A stretch of DNA of 57,389 bases from Phaeoceros laevis (Eukaryota > Anthocerotophyta > Anthocerotopsida > Notothyladales): NCBI GenBank assembly GCA_049999765.1, contig JBNGIQ010009279.1, positions 52,408 through 109,796 of the forward strand, given 5' to 3'. The notes beneath the pieces are model-generated. The model worked only from the letters and a program-made list of their open reading frames with translations, did not search any database and was not told the DNA's origin. Of this stretch, positions 11,668-22,506 are shown piece after piece. Position 1 is the first letter of the stretch. Each line of letters starts with the position of its first letter. Position numbers and translations under genes: made by a program.

Positions 11668-12708
11668 AACCTAGCATTTGATGATCTTGGAGCTCGTGGC
11701 AGTACCAGCCCTGTCACTGTAGCGCTAGCCACACAGCCCAGCCGATCCAGGTTCAATTAATCTCAAGGTAGCCATGCAACAGAATTGTGGTGTTCATGCC
11801 ATCTGCGATGCCTTGTCCGCTTCCCCCATGACTCATGATGGTGTGTGAACTCTGGACAATGGCAGTACATCCTTTGCTGTGGGAAGCGAACTCTTCTGGC
11901 AGAGGTAACGTGGACCATTGGTTTCCGGTCACTTTGCTAGCTAGGAATGCAATGTCCTCATAGTTCAATCGAATAAATTTCTCAGATGCTGTCTTTCAGA
12001 GAGTACTTGAACGATTTGTGCCTGTGGTTAAATGCCTACAGAGTGTTCTGTTTTTTCGTCTTTCTCTTCTTGATGTTTGGACTGATTGTTCTGTGCATCC
12101 TGCAGGGTACAGTTTGCGTAATGCAGCAGTTGCAACAGGAACGTGAGAGGTGAAGGAACTGCAAAAGACCTTAGGCCAGACTGGCGCAGGAACAGGAACA
12201 ACAACAGCAAAAAAATTCCTGGTTATATGGATGTAAGAAAACTCCAAACATGGGTCTCAACTTTCAAGTACAGCAAGTTGACAGAGTCGGAAGGTATTGT
12301 GGCTTCAGAACAAAGTATGTGCCAGGACAGGGTGTGCACGTCTTTTTTTGGCACTTCGGGTCTGCCAGGAGTTCTGCTCAGAAGGGAGTGACCACGGGAT
12401 TACTTAACTGGATCTGCTCGATTTAAGTGCACCTAAGGCTCCATGTTCTTCACCTCCGCTTTTCACCTGAAAACTTCTTTTGAAGAAACTTGTGATCTTT
12501 TATGGTTGTCTGCGTACTGAGCCCCCCGTTTGTCCAACCTGTTTTTTCTATGTCAAATGTTTTTCTGTCACTTGCAAAGGCGCTTCCCCAAAGTCGCGAA
12601 TCGCGATCATTGAAGTTAGTAGCGGAGCCACGCATGCGATGATGATTTTGCATTCCAGCAGGCTTGTTCCGAGCATCCCTTTTCCCTCCTACAATTAGGC
12701 AGGGCGAC
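11668..12708. other. Gene-poor stretch 3' of the 241-codon ORF
   Basis: Only short open frames occur. The minus-strand frame at 11753-11968 contains NQWSTLPLPEEFASHSKG, which looks protein-like but matches no family I can name. No RNA genes or repeats were seen. Confidence 0.4.
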
Positions 12709-12957
12709 TTTCTCACCGACTGCTTTCCATGTGGGAGTTCCTTGTTTCTGAACTTCCTTCCCATAATCTATGCTACCAGCTCGAGACACATCATTCCACG
12801 ACACTTTCTCACCGACTTCCACGACACTTTCTCACCGACTGCTTTCCATGTGGGAGTTCGTTGTTTCTGAACTTCCTTCCCATAATCTATGCTACCAGCT
12901 CTAATCTATGCTACCAGCTCGAGACACATCATTCCACGAGACACATCATTCCACGAC
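12709..12957. repeat. Nested local direct duplications
   Basis: A unit containing ctttctcaccgactgctttc, then ttccttcccataatctatgc and ctaccagctcgagacacatc, occurs about twice. Shorter partial copies are interleaved (ctttctcaccgactt; taatctatgctaccagctc; gagacacatcattccacga twice). The copies overlap and vary in length, which fits repeated templated copying rather than a satellite array. Confidence 0.85.
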
Positions 12958-13262
12958 ATCAGTAGCTTCAGTAGGTGGTTCGTCATCTTTAATTTCCAGA
13001 AGCGTTCACCAGTCAGGCAAAAACGATAACAGTTCAACAGGAGGGACCTGCAGAGGAAGAAGAAGCCTTATATTTTTGAAGTTCTCTCGAACAGTTCAAC
13101 AGGAGGGACCTGCAGAGGAAGAAGAAGCCTTGTATTTTTGAAGTTCTCTCGTTCCAACTGCGGGGACGCTGGCTATACCGTCAAGTCACCAGACAGAGGA
13201 TAGATTGGCGGTTGCAAAACCGGCGCAGAGTCCGTAACATTGACCAGAGCCTCCGGCGGGAT
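12955..13262 (-). pseudogene. Displaced, degraded fragment of the diacylglycerol kinase first exon
   Basis: The stretch matches the plus-strand sequence of the DGK gene's first exon, about 30055-30302. Shared blocks, in order, include gttcgtcatc.ttgaatttccag, caactgcggggacgct, caccagacggagga, attggcggttgcaaaac and agcctccggcggg. Orientation is the same as the parent, so DGK-coding is on the minus strand. It is interrupted by a two-copy 62-bp repeat and cannot encode protein. Sequence upstream of the parental start codon is not shared, so the promoter was not copied. This is a dispersed gene fragment, not a gene. Confidence 0.8.
13029..13151. repeat. Tandem duplication, two copies of about 62 bp
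   Basis: The unit begins acagttcaacaggaggg at 13029 and again at 13091 and ends gaagttctctcg. The copies differ at only one or two positions (ttatattttt versus ttgtattttt). It lies inside the displaced DGK fragment. Confidence 0.92.
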
Positions 13263-13380
13263 CTGGCAGAGTTTCAAGGAGATGAGCTGATGACACAACG
13301 TACTTCACGTACTGCCCATTATCTGCGGCTTTGTGATGCAGGTGCTGATTAGACATAAGAGCGCACAGTGCTAGACAGAT

Positions 13381-15290
13381 GGCTGACAAGCCAGCTCGGG
13401 CTCTCGTAGTCTATGGTGATGGCCTAGCTGGGGCTTTGGGGCCCAGCACAAAGATCTCCATGCCTTGGCCCTGGCGGGTCACGTGGCTTTCTTGCGCGGC
13501 GAGAGAATCCTGTTGGAGGTCAGTGTCTCGAATCTGTCTGCGGTGCTGGACTGGGGCGGCGGGTCATTCAGGAAAAAATCAGGCTACAGTGGCGGAAGCT
13601 GGGGTCCTGTTGTCACTGCCACCCATGCTAGGAAGGATTGTTGTTTTAACAATGCCGGCGCACTGCAGAGGATGAATCAGAGCGAGTGGTGAGGGAGTTG
13701 GCGCAACTTCTTGACCTACATGATGTTTACTCTGTAAGGAACTGCGGTTCTCAACCTGGCAAGCATCTCGCTCATGGCTCACCTTGTGTCCCATGCAGGA
13801 CCAGGCCAAGCCCGAAGATGGTGCATTATCCGACGAGCATTTTGTGTCGGAAAACGGAATCCCTTCCTTGTCTGACAGGTGAGCACCCGGCTCTCTTGGA
13901 TGATGGATTTTGACATAGCCAGGTTTCCAGTGGCGTGCTGTCGATCCAGCTCTGTCTCACTGTATTTCTGTTGGCAGGTTCATGGGGATCAAAGCAGCTT
14001 TCATCTCAAGCTCGAAACCTGCTGCAGCCTTTGGGGTTAGTGCAGGATTTTCTGTGAAAGCTCTGGCTGATCTTCAGGGCAGCGAAGATGGAGATAGCAA
14101 ACTCCCTGATCCCTCAGTTGTGGCATCATCGGCTTTGAAAATGCTCAACTTATCTGCTGGGAGTGTAGGGACGGACTTTGATCTGGTGTTTCTCCACATT
14201 CTTGGAAGTGACCAAGAAGACGTTGGGGGTGAGCAGGTTTCTGCAGAGGAAGGGCTTTCATGGGTGGATGCACTGGTCTCCGAAATCAGCGAGCTATCAC
14301 AGCCAGGGACAAAAGGCGCAAGCCATTTGTACCTTGCTGTCATTTTAGGTTATGGCTCACAGTCCACTGGGTCAGAAGAGAACTCGCCCCCCTCTTTCGA
14401 CTCACTGGCAACCTTACCTGAAGAGTTGTCGAGGTTCCGACCTAAGCAGAGCTACACTCTCAGGGGTGGCAATCCGGTTGAGGATGTGAGGTGAGTTAGT
14501 CTGGAAACTTCTCCATACAGTTGTGTGGTGGCAGTCGCAGATGCAGCCTAGAGAATTTACATTGGTTTTTCTNNNNNNNNNNNNNNNNNNNNNNNNNNNN
14601 NNNNNNNNNNNNNNNNNNNNNNNNNNNNNNNNNNNNNNNNNNNNNNNNNNNNNNNNNNNNNNNNNNNNNNNNGTTGTGGCGTCATCGGCTTTGAAGATGC
14701 TCGAATTATCTGCTGGGAGTGTAGGGACGGACTTTGATGGTAGTTCTCCACATTCTTGGAAGTACTGAAGAAATTGCTGGGAGTGATCAGGTTTTTGCAG
14801 GGGAAGGGCTTTCTTGGGTGGATGCATTGGTCGCCAAAGTGAGCGAGCTTTCACAGCCAGGGACAAAAGGCGCAAGCCATTTGTACCTTCCTGTCAGACG
14901 ACAATTCGCTCTCCTCTTTCGACTCACTAGCAAGCTTACCTGAAGAGTTGTCGAGGTTCCGACCTAAGCAGAGCTACACACTGAGGGGGTGGCAATTCAG
15001 TTGAAGATGTGAGGTGCGTTAGTCTCCAAACTTCTCCACACAGTTTTGTGGTAGCAGGCTTAGAGAATTTCCATTCGGTTTTTCTGATGCAGGAACCACT
15101 CTCCTCTATTAGCCGTCTACCACTTGTGCAGTAGACGTAGCGAAGCCAGGAGCTTTGGATGCTTTGAGTGCATACGCGGTTATCTATGAACATGCTGCTT
15201 ATTGAGCCAATTTTCAGACCTTCCCTGCTAGTCAAAATTACAGATGAGGCTAGTGTGGCTAGTTGTTTGGAAGAGGAATGGCTGCTCACC
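13381..15290 (+). pseudogene. Conserved plant protein gene, frameshifted and with a broken internal duplication across a gap
   Basis: The first exon starts MADKPARALVVYGDGLAGAL, which resembles an uncharacterised plant protein family. The reading frame then jumps: the natural continuation HKDLHALALAGHVAF is in another frame, consistent with one lost base near 13442-13450. Further exons give VRELAQLLDLHDVYS, DQAKPEDGALSDEHF and a long exon from 13979 (FMGIKAAFISSSKPAAAFGV) containing FDLVFLHILGSDQEDV, SWVDALVSEISELSQPGTKG and RPKQSYTLRGGNPVEDVR. After a 100-base gap, 14673-15015 repeats 14115-14490 at roughly 90 percent identity but with frame-breaking indels. The following exon (NHSPLLAVYHL) may be the shared C-terminal end. 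So either the gene is dead or the gap region is misassembled. Function unknown. Confidence 0.65.
14573..14672. other. Assembly gap (100 N)
   Basis: Exactly 100 N, a conventional placeholder for unknown length. It separates two diverged copies of the same exon, so the join is uncertain. Confidence 1.
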
Positions 15291-15599
15291 CACCAGTGGC
15301 CAGTGGCACGGTCTTAGATATTTAATTTCTCGGCAGTGTAGACATTCCTCACAAGTGCATTCATGGCACACTTTATACCCTCCATAGATGCTACCAACTG
15401 CGCTCAAGTGCAATAAACATTTTCACAATTGCAAAGCTGCATAAATCTGTCTGTAAGCTGCCTATACAGAATTTCGACAGGAATCATCAGAGAAGACTTC
15501 AGAAACATGTTATTGAGTCAAAAAGTGAGTCAAAAAGTGGCACGATCTGCAAGCTGGACGTCATAACTTGAACTACATGTAAAAAATTGAGGACTCATG

Positions 15600-17822
15600 C
15601 TTCCTCCAGGACGTGAACTGTTTGACAAGAAAGAATATCTTGCAGACCTAAAAGGTGTGATCCTGGTAGAACCTGGTCAGAGAAATTGAAAGTGGTGTCC
15701 AAACTGAGCGAGAGGCTCTGCAGCTCCTTGCACACTGTGTCATCGTAGGCCTGTCCTTGGACTTGAGCTGTAAACACTTTACGGCAAGTGCTCCGACTGC
15801 AAGCATGGACTCGCTCCCAGTTGCTGACCAGAATGTCCCTGAGAGGGCGGGGTCAATAATCTCGTGCATCTTGTTAACTATTCCTCTGGAAGGAACCTAG
15901 GAACTTAACTTAGCATCTAGCATGGGAGTTCCCTCACCCGTAGCAACTACCCGTTCAAAGTCCTAGTTACCTTGTTACCCAAGTAACTTCTAAAATTTAC
16001 AGTGCTTGTGACTGTAACTACACTTTTCTCTCTTGCTCACGCACAGCGCTACACCCTACTGTGCTATTGCCCTGGTGTACACCGCAACTTCATAGGCGGA
16101 CCACAGAGCTCAGGATTGCCAGCGAAGAAGCTCTCATTGAAGAAGCGAGGGGGTAAGACCGGTAACTGGCCAGAGAGATGGTTGAAGGAGAGATTGAGAG
16201 CGGTCAACTTGAGCATGCAAAGCAGGCTGCTTGGAATGTTGCCCGTCAGACGATTTTTAGACAAATCCAGGAACTCCAGATCCGGGAAAGGGACGACACC
16301 GGCGTGGGCTTGAAGGAAATGAGATAGGTCGCCTTCCAAACCGCTGCGGCTCAGGTCTAACACCTTCAAGCTCGTGATGCTGGTGTTCTTGGTAGGTAAC
16401 AGCTTCCCGCTTCCCCCGATGCCGTTGAGGCGGACTTCTTCCAGGTTTGAAAGAGTGTCCAACATGTGTGAATGAAAGGTTGCCATCAACTAGATGGAGC
16501 CCTGCATTCCTGCTCAGGTCCAGGAACTTGAGGCATTTCCACTGTGCGTATGTGGATGGCCCAAGCTCTCCCGTCAAATTATTGTCCTGGAGTCGAAGGT
16601 CAAGCAAACGTGAGGAGTTGAAGCGGGACCAACCGGAGCCAATTTCCCCCTCCAATCGGTTGTTTTGAAGCCGTAATGCTCCAAGTCCTCCAAAAGACGA
16701 AGGAATAGGCCCGTCCAGCCAATTGTTGCTGAGGTCAACCGTGAACACACCCTGGCCAGCGTTGGTAGTCAAAGTGTCGGGAATTCGGCCGGTGAGACCA
16801 TTGCTTGACAGGTTCAAGACATGTGCAGCCACACGATAAGACCCCCAGTACGTATATAGTTGCCGAAGCAACTGGCCAGGTATGGTGCCGTTGAACTGGT
16901 TGCTGGACAAATCAACCTGCACGAGGGATTTGTTTGCCCAAATCTGTTCACCAATGGGCCCGCCGAGCTGGTTGAAAGACAGGTTCAAAAGTTTGAGATA
17001 GGGCATCCCGGCGAGCCAAGTCGGCATCGCTCCCTCGATATTACACCCAGACAGCTCGAGGTCTTGGAGGCCACGTAGATTGGCGAGATCAGGAGCTTTC
17101 CCTGCAGAAGCAAACAAGTTGTTGCCACCTCCTAAATACACCTCCACAAGCTTCGTATGAAGACTCAGATCGGGAATTGGCCCGCTGAGATTGTTCTTAC
17201 TCAGGTAGAGGTACTCGAGATCCGTGAGGCGGTCCAGAGGTGGAATTGAGCCTGTGAGAGAATTCCCCCACAGGCTCAACGCTGTCAGGTTCCGCATGTT
17301 GCTGATGCCGGAGGGAATGCTCCCGCTCAGGCTGTTGTTGCCCAGATGCAAGACATTGAGACTCCTCGCATTGGCAATCTCAGGCGGAATGGAACCGGAA
17401 AGCTTGTGGTTAAACAAAGTGAGAATAGTCAAGTTTGCCAGGGAGCCGAGACTGCTGGACAGCTTCCCCTCGAGGGCGGGGCGAGACCCATCGGGGTAGA
17501 CCAACAGCTCTGACACCGAGAAATTATCCGAGGCGCAAGTCACTCCCTGCCAGCTACAAGGAGTTGCATCGCTTTCAACCCAGTCGAACAGCACAACGCC
17601 CCCGTTGGTGAGGTTCGTTTTGAAGTCGAGGAGAGCCAGGCCGTCCGGGGACAAAGTTGCCGCCCCCTTGGCCGTCGGATTCAGAAGCAGAGCCAGCCCC
17701 AAAACAGCACAAGGCATGATGCATGCCATTGGGGGCACACACACTGTCAGCAGCAAACGCAACATGTGACAGTGCGCCAGCTTCAACTCTAACTGCAACA
17801 ACCAGAGCTTAGCCATAGTCAT
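15600..17822 (-). pseudogene. LRR receptor-like kinase pseudogene: ectodomain plus kinase tail, middle missing
   Basis: The ectodomain ORF (start at 17822, or better the Met at 17729 giving a signal peptide) has an LRRNT block (LALLDFKTNL ... ATPCSWQGVTC) and about 15 leucine-rich repeats such as LSGSIPPEIANARSLNVLHL and NLSGPIPDLSL. Near 16461-16472 the frame breaks between NLSFTH and MLDTLSNLEEVRL, then continues to GNPELCGPP and a stop near 16064. No transmembrane segment or kinase N-lobe follows. Only 150-200 bp further on the same strand, 15648-15900 encodes a kinase C-lobe end (MHEIIDPALSG ... LQLKSKDRPTMTQ), and this has a second frameshift near 15735-15740 before CKELQSLSLSL. About 250 kinase residues are therefore deleted. 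A stand-alone receptor-like protein is unlikely because of the frameshift. Confidence 0.85.
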
Positions 17823-18444
17823 CGTTCACGAGTTTAAACGTGTGGACCCGTGGAGCCCTCGAGTAACTCCACTCGCGACTGATGAGAGCTACTGACAAAA
17901 TTTGGACAAGCCTCGGACCTCCGCGTTCGAAGAAGTCTCCAAACACTAATAAAATGCTCGGCAAGGGAAAAGAAGGAAATATATTTAAAAAGGTGATTTG
18001 GGTAAATCGGACTACATCCCACACCTTTGGCAAATGAAAAGGCCAGAAAATAGAAAATATAGTTAGGAACTGTCAAGGCTGGAACTGCCCAACAGCTCCT
18101 CCCCGTCGTTGTGCAAATGGTCCGGTCATGGCCCTTCAAAGGCTGGCCTGACTGAATTTTCCCTCTCGCGCTTGCAACTGCTACCCCGGCAGCCCGACCA
18201 TTACTCGGGGTTCCGCCTGCTCCCGAAAAGCCCGCAGGCTACCACGTTCTTGCTTTCCTCTCCCTTTTCGTATGCCTTTGCGTGCGTGAGGAAAAGACGT
18301 TCTCGAACAGCACCTCTCTGCCTTGGAGCAACAGCTAGAGGCTTCACACCAACTACCGTTTGTCCTGGTTACTCTTTTAAAAAAGCCAATTCTCATAATC
18401 AACAGCCTGAACACGTGCTATGGAATCTCCACTGGTCTGAACAC
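17823..18444. other. Region upstream of the LRR pseudogene; nothing recognised
   Basis: Open frames at 18109-18486 (+) and 17834-18139 (-) lack recognisable domains. It may contain the old promoter of the receptor-kinase pseudogene. Confidence 0.4.
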
Positions 18445-18666
18445 AACGAGCCCTCAGGCCCAGACACAGGTATACCACCAATATAACCCCTCAATTCAAC
18501 ACAAAGCTTCTTACGTCCAACGAGCCCTGAAGCCCAGACACAGGTATACCGCCAATATGACCCCTTAATTCAACACAAAGCTTCTTACGTCCAACGAGCC
18601 CTCAGGCCCAGACACAGGTATATCGCCAATATAACCCCTCAATTCAACACAAAGCTTCTTACGTCA
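18445..18666. repeat. Tandem repeat, 3 copies of 74 bp
   Basis: Units start aacgagccct at 18445, 18519 and 18593 and end caaagcttcttacgtc. The three copies differ at a few positions (ccctcaggc versus ccctgaagc; taccaccaata, taccgccaata, tatcgccaata). The unit length is constant, so this is a minisatellite-like array rather than the irregular duplications seen elsewhere in the window. Confidence 0.95.
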
Positions 18667-19513
18667 AAGTCACAGAACCGTGCAATAGACCATCTACCTC
18701 ACTAACAAAGGAACTTAGCAAAAACACTTCAAGGGACAGAGTGCCCACAAAACAGCCCACAGCGATCCGCTCTCGGACAAAAAGTCGGGAAACACTAAGT
18801 GGCTATGGCCGGTTCACTGCCTAAGTAAGTGGTCGCCTTGCGCAGCAAGGTGGCAGCAGGATGACCTGTCCGTGCCAGGCCGTGCACAGATGACAGGCAG
18901 CCAGTCATGCCTGTTTCTAAGCTAGACTTAACAAAAATGCCAATCCTCCCGCCAGGGTTCGAATCTAGCAGCGCCTTCACAGAACTTAGGAAGGGAGAAC
19001 CATAGTTACCGCTAACTCCGCATTTTACTAATAAAACGTGGTAGTTTTCGTTTTGTACTCTAATCGCGAAAAAAACGCAAGTGCTTTTCATCTCTGAGGA
19101 AAAAAAATAAAATACTTAAAATACACGCACTGCTTACTAAGAGTAGCTAAGTTAGTAAGTACTAAGTACTGACTTCGTAAGTTTAGAGAAGCCCAAATCG
19201 GGCTTTGCACACTGCAAGTAACCACCAAATCAAACAATCTAAGGCATCGACCAACCATTCCCTTCGTCTCCGTCTCCACGGCTCCGCCTGAACTATATAC
19301 AAGGCTGAGAACCCCGTTCTACGACTGCAAGCATGAATTGAGTCAATTGACCTGTCTCCGTCTGCACTATACACAACCCCGTTCTACGACTACAGGAGTG
19401 AATTGACCTTGTCAAAGACACATGGCGGGAAGAAGGAGAATGCGAGGAGCCATTGGCAAGTGCCCTAGGATTTCTCTGCGTTGTTGTTCCTTCTGCTACG
19501 TGCTTCTGTCGCC
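18667..19513. other. Non-coding flank 5' of the hAT remnant
   Basis: No gene seen. A near-direct repeat (ccccgttctacgactgcaag at 19314 and ccccgttctacgactacagg at 19378) lies just before the transposase. It may be part of the element's subterminal sequence; I could not define terminal inverted repeats or a target-site duplication. Confidence 0.4.
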
Positions 19514-21058
19514 ATGGGGCGTGGGAAAGACCCTGTGTGGCAATTCTACGATGAGATTGGGCAGTACAAAGGGACCGCCAAGAAAGTCCGTTGCAAGTAT
19601 TGCTCATTCGAGTTCTATGCTATGGCAAGAAGAGCCAAAACCCACCTTGCTCTCCCTGGTTGCCAAACGACGGTGTTAGGGCGTGTCCAGATGTGACAGA
19701 AGAGACAAGGACCTTGTGTAGAGGATGGCTACAAGGGCAGTGTAGTGTGGAGGTACACAACAAGAAAAGACAACGGAACATAATCGAGTCCTTCAACTTA
19801 TCAACAAATGATGAAGCGGATTGAGCTTGAGCTTTACCGGCTTGAGCTTTAACCTGGCAAGTAGTCCTGATTTTGAAGCAATGATTGCTGCGTGCACCAA
19901 GGCTGGCTCTGCATACTCACCTCCTAAACGAGAGAAACTAAGAACTACTTGGCTAGATGCTCTTTATAAGTACGTGGATACTAGTATGGTTGGAGTCCGT
20001 GATACTTGGAAGATCTATGGATGCACTTTGGTAAGCGATGGATGCACTTTGGTTTGCTTCATTTTTCATGATGTTGCAACGGATGCTTAAATTACAACAT
20101 GTTCTAGGACGTGTGGTGATCAGCGCATCTTGGGTTGACTTTGTGGCAAGAGAACGATCACAGACTGGATTATCTGCAGCTGCAACTGCTGATAAGATAC
20201 GGGGATATATCTTGCACCTTGCCCTATGGACAAACATTCAAGTTTTGGTGGATCTTGTTGCCCCGTTTTTCAAGTTACTTCGTTTGTTTGATGGGCAATT
20301 TGAAGTGTTAGGTGAGGTATGGCCTCGAATGTGTGAAGCTATTGAGCAACATGATACTCTTGTTGTAATGTCAGCTGGGCAGCCAGAAAAACAAGCTAAG
20401 TTGACAAAAATATCAGAGTTGTTGAAGTCTCGTTGGACTTTCATGCAGCGTAACATTCATGCAGCTGCATATCTCTTAAATCCAGCATATGAGCTGGCTG
20501 TGGTACGGCAACATGACAATCCAGGGGTCATGGCTGGCTGGAAAAAGTACTGTAAGGTGATCTACGATGACACTCCAGCTGGTTTGGCGGAGCAACGCAA
20601 AACTCATGATGAGTTGCAGCGTTATGTGATAGGTGCTGGCTCATTTGGTAGTGATCTAGCACATGGTGATAGATCACGTTTGAAGGGTAGATGCTGATGG
20701 GAGTTGCATGGGGAAGATACACCTCGGTTGAGGAAACTTGGGATGAGACTGTTGGGCCAGGTTGCGTCTAACTCAGCAGAGAGAAACTGGGCTTATCATC
20801 AATGGATTGAGACAAAAAAACGTAATAGATTGTCAGCTGATACGGCAATGAAGTTGGTATTTATTGCTACTAATCTTCAGGTGGTACGACGATTGCCTAC
20901 AATCTTGTCTGAGTTGCCCAAACCAGCTACATCACACCGAAGATGGTGGAGTATCTAGAGTTGCAAATGATTGGGAGCTGGAAGATGAGGAGGATGAGGC
21001 CATGATTGATGATGACAGTTTGGATGGACATAATGAGTCAGATGATTCAGGTATATGA
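19514..21058 (+). mobile_element. hAT-superfamily DNA transposon remnant (BED finger, DUF659-type core, dimerisation domain)
   Basis: Three transposase blocks lie in order on the plus strand. First, a BED-type zinc finger from the ATG at 19514 (MGRGKDPVWQFYDEI, with CKYCSFEF and a downstream H and PGC). Second, from 19824, SFNLASSPDFEAMIAAC and REKLRTTWLDALY, ending GCTLVSDG, which is the DUF659 start of plant hAT transposases. Third, from about 20100, DLVAPFFKLLRLFDGQFEVL, RWTFMQRNIHAAAYLLNPAY, and the C-terminal dimerisation block LRKLGMRLLGQVASNSAERN with KKRNRLSADTAMKLVFI. Stops and frame changes separate the blocks, and the stretch that should follow VSDG (the catalytic RNase H-like first half) is missing. 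The element is therefore dead, with an internal deletion. Its ends are not defined. Confidence 0.88.
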
Positions 21059-21496
21059 TGTGTATTTTGTGTTTGTACTCTAATCAATCTTGTGGATGTA
21101 GCTTACTAGGTTTGGTTCTTAGCAGGTGATGATTGTGTAGAGGATTGACTGCAATCAGATGGTGGCAAGCATCATTGTGGACCAGGCTAGCTCTGCATAT
21201 GTATGTAGATCTTTGGCGCTTCATCATTCTGGTTCATTGCCTTGCCGTTCAACTCCTAGGTGGTGGTCAAAGAGCAGTTGAACATAATATTGTTCAGAGC
21301 ATTATATTCTGAACTCATAATATTGTTCAGAGCATTATAGTGCCGCTCTGAACTGAGTGGTTCAAATGGGAGTTTTTTTGCGGATCCGTACAAACGGTAC
21401 TAAACGTATTTTTCCAGTAATTTATAATAGTATAATTGTAACTTGCATAGACTACTAGCACTACTTTCAAAGTTACGATGAAGTTGTCCACAAGGA

Positions 21497-21570
21497 CATA
21501 GTCTAGTGGTAAGAGCTTAGGCCTCCCAAGCGGGAGGTCTCGGGTTCGATCCACGCAGGGCCCCGTAATT
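21497..21570 (+). other. tRNA-derived sequence (SINE head or tRNA relic)
   Basis: It has internal RNA polymerase III promoter boxes: box A tagtctagtgg at 21499-21509 and box B ggttcgatcc at 21543-21552, with the normal spacing between them. The middle folds as cctcc...ggagg, but the loop is not a proper 7-base anticodon loop. The 5' and 3' ends (ggacata and gcagggc) do not pair as an acceptor stem, so it is not a functional tRNA. A tRNA-derived SINE head is the likeliest explanation. The body would run into the gap. Confidence 0.55.
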
Positions 21571-21656
21571 TCTCGGCACTAGTTTGGAGGCGAATGGTCT
21601 CGGTGGCTTGTGGCGGAAAAGGCTTCTTCGTGGACAAAAAAGGGGCTCTTTATAGG

Positions 21657-21756
21657 NNNNNNNNNNNNNNNNNNNNNNNNNNNNNNNNNNNNNNNNNNNN
21701 NNNNNNNNNNNNNNNNNNNNNNNNNNNNNNNNNNNNNNNNNNNNNNNNNNNNNNNN
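21657..21756. other. Assembly gap (100 N)
   Basis: Exactly 100 N, inside the inverted-repeat cluster. Confidence 1.
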
Positions 21757-22106
21757 GAAGGGTAGAATCCCGTATGGGACGTTGTAAGGGCTTATGGGCA
21801 AATGGCAATAAAAATTCGATCGCCAAAAAAGTTAGGATGAAGTTACTTAAGTACAGAGTATGAATGACTCACTCAATTTAGACTCTAGAGCACCACGATA
21901 ATGCTCTGAACAATACTCATTCAGTTCAAAACGTGGTAAAAAATGTGACATACGTAATTTAAGTACTAACGAAAAAAACGCCCCGGGCAATATGGGGAGA
22001 ACCACCTTGGACAAAAACTCCCATTTGAAAAAAACGTGGTAAAAAAAGTGGTAAAAAACGTGACATACGTAATTTAAGTACTAACGAAAAAAACGCCCCG
22101 GGCAAT

Positions 22107-22506
22107 NNNNNNNNNNNNNNNNNNNNNNNNNNNNNNNNNNNNNNNNNNNNNNNNNNNNNNNNNNNNNNNNNNNNNNNNNNNNNNNNNNNNNNNNNNNNNN
22201 NNNNNNNNNNNNNNNNNNNNNNNNNNNNNNNNNNNNNNNNNNNNNNNNNNNNNNNNNNNNNNNNNNNNNNNNNNNNNNNNNNNNNNNNNNNNNNNNNNNN
22301 NNNNNNNNNNNNNNNNNNNNNNNNNNNNNNNNNNNNNNNNNNNNNNNNNNNNNNNNNNNNNNNNNNNNNNNNNNNNNNNNNNNNNNNNNNNNNNNNNNNN
22401 NNNNNNNNNNNNNNNNNNNNNNNNNNNNNNNNNNNNNNNNNNNNNNNNNNNNNNNNNNNNNNNNNNNNNNNNNNNNNNNNNNNNNNNNNNNNNNNNNNNN
22501 NNNNNN
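22107..22506. other. Assembly gap (400 N)
   Basis: Exactly 400 N. The left edge is a repeated block (gccccgggcaat) also present about 100 bp upstream. Confidence 1.

Larger units (their letters stand above)
21260..22106. repeat. Inverted-repeat cluster around a gap (possible non-autonomous DNA element)
   Basis: On the left, attgttcagagcattat occurs twice (about 21289-21305 and 21321-21337), followed by tcaaatgggagttttttt. On the right the same motifs appear inverted: ataatgctctgaacaat near 21899 and aaaaactcccatttga near 22014. On the right side a block ending acgaaaaaaacgccccgggc is present twice, at about 21935-22003 and 22035-22106, the second abutting the 400-N gap. The arms flank a tRNA-like sequence and a 100-N gap. 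This is best read as nested or tandem copies of a small inverted-repeat element that broke the assembly. Confidence 0.65.

Noticed and set aside
21497-21570. Functional tRNA-Gly gene (box A, box B, cctcccaagcgggagg)
   Set aside because: No acceptor-stem pairing and no valid 7-base anticodon loop; better described as tRNA-derived.
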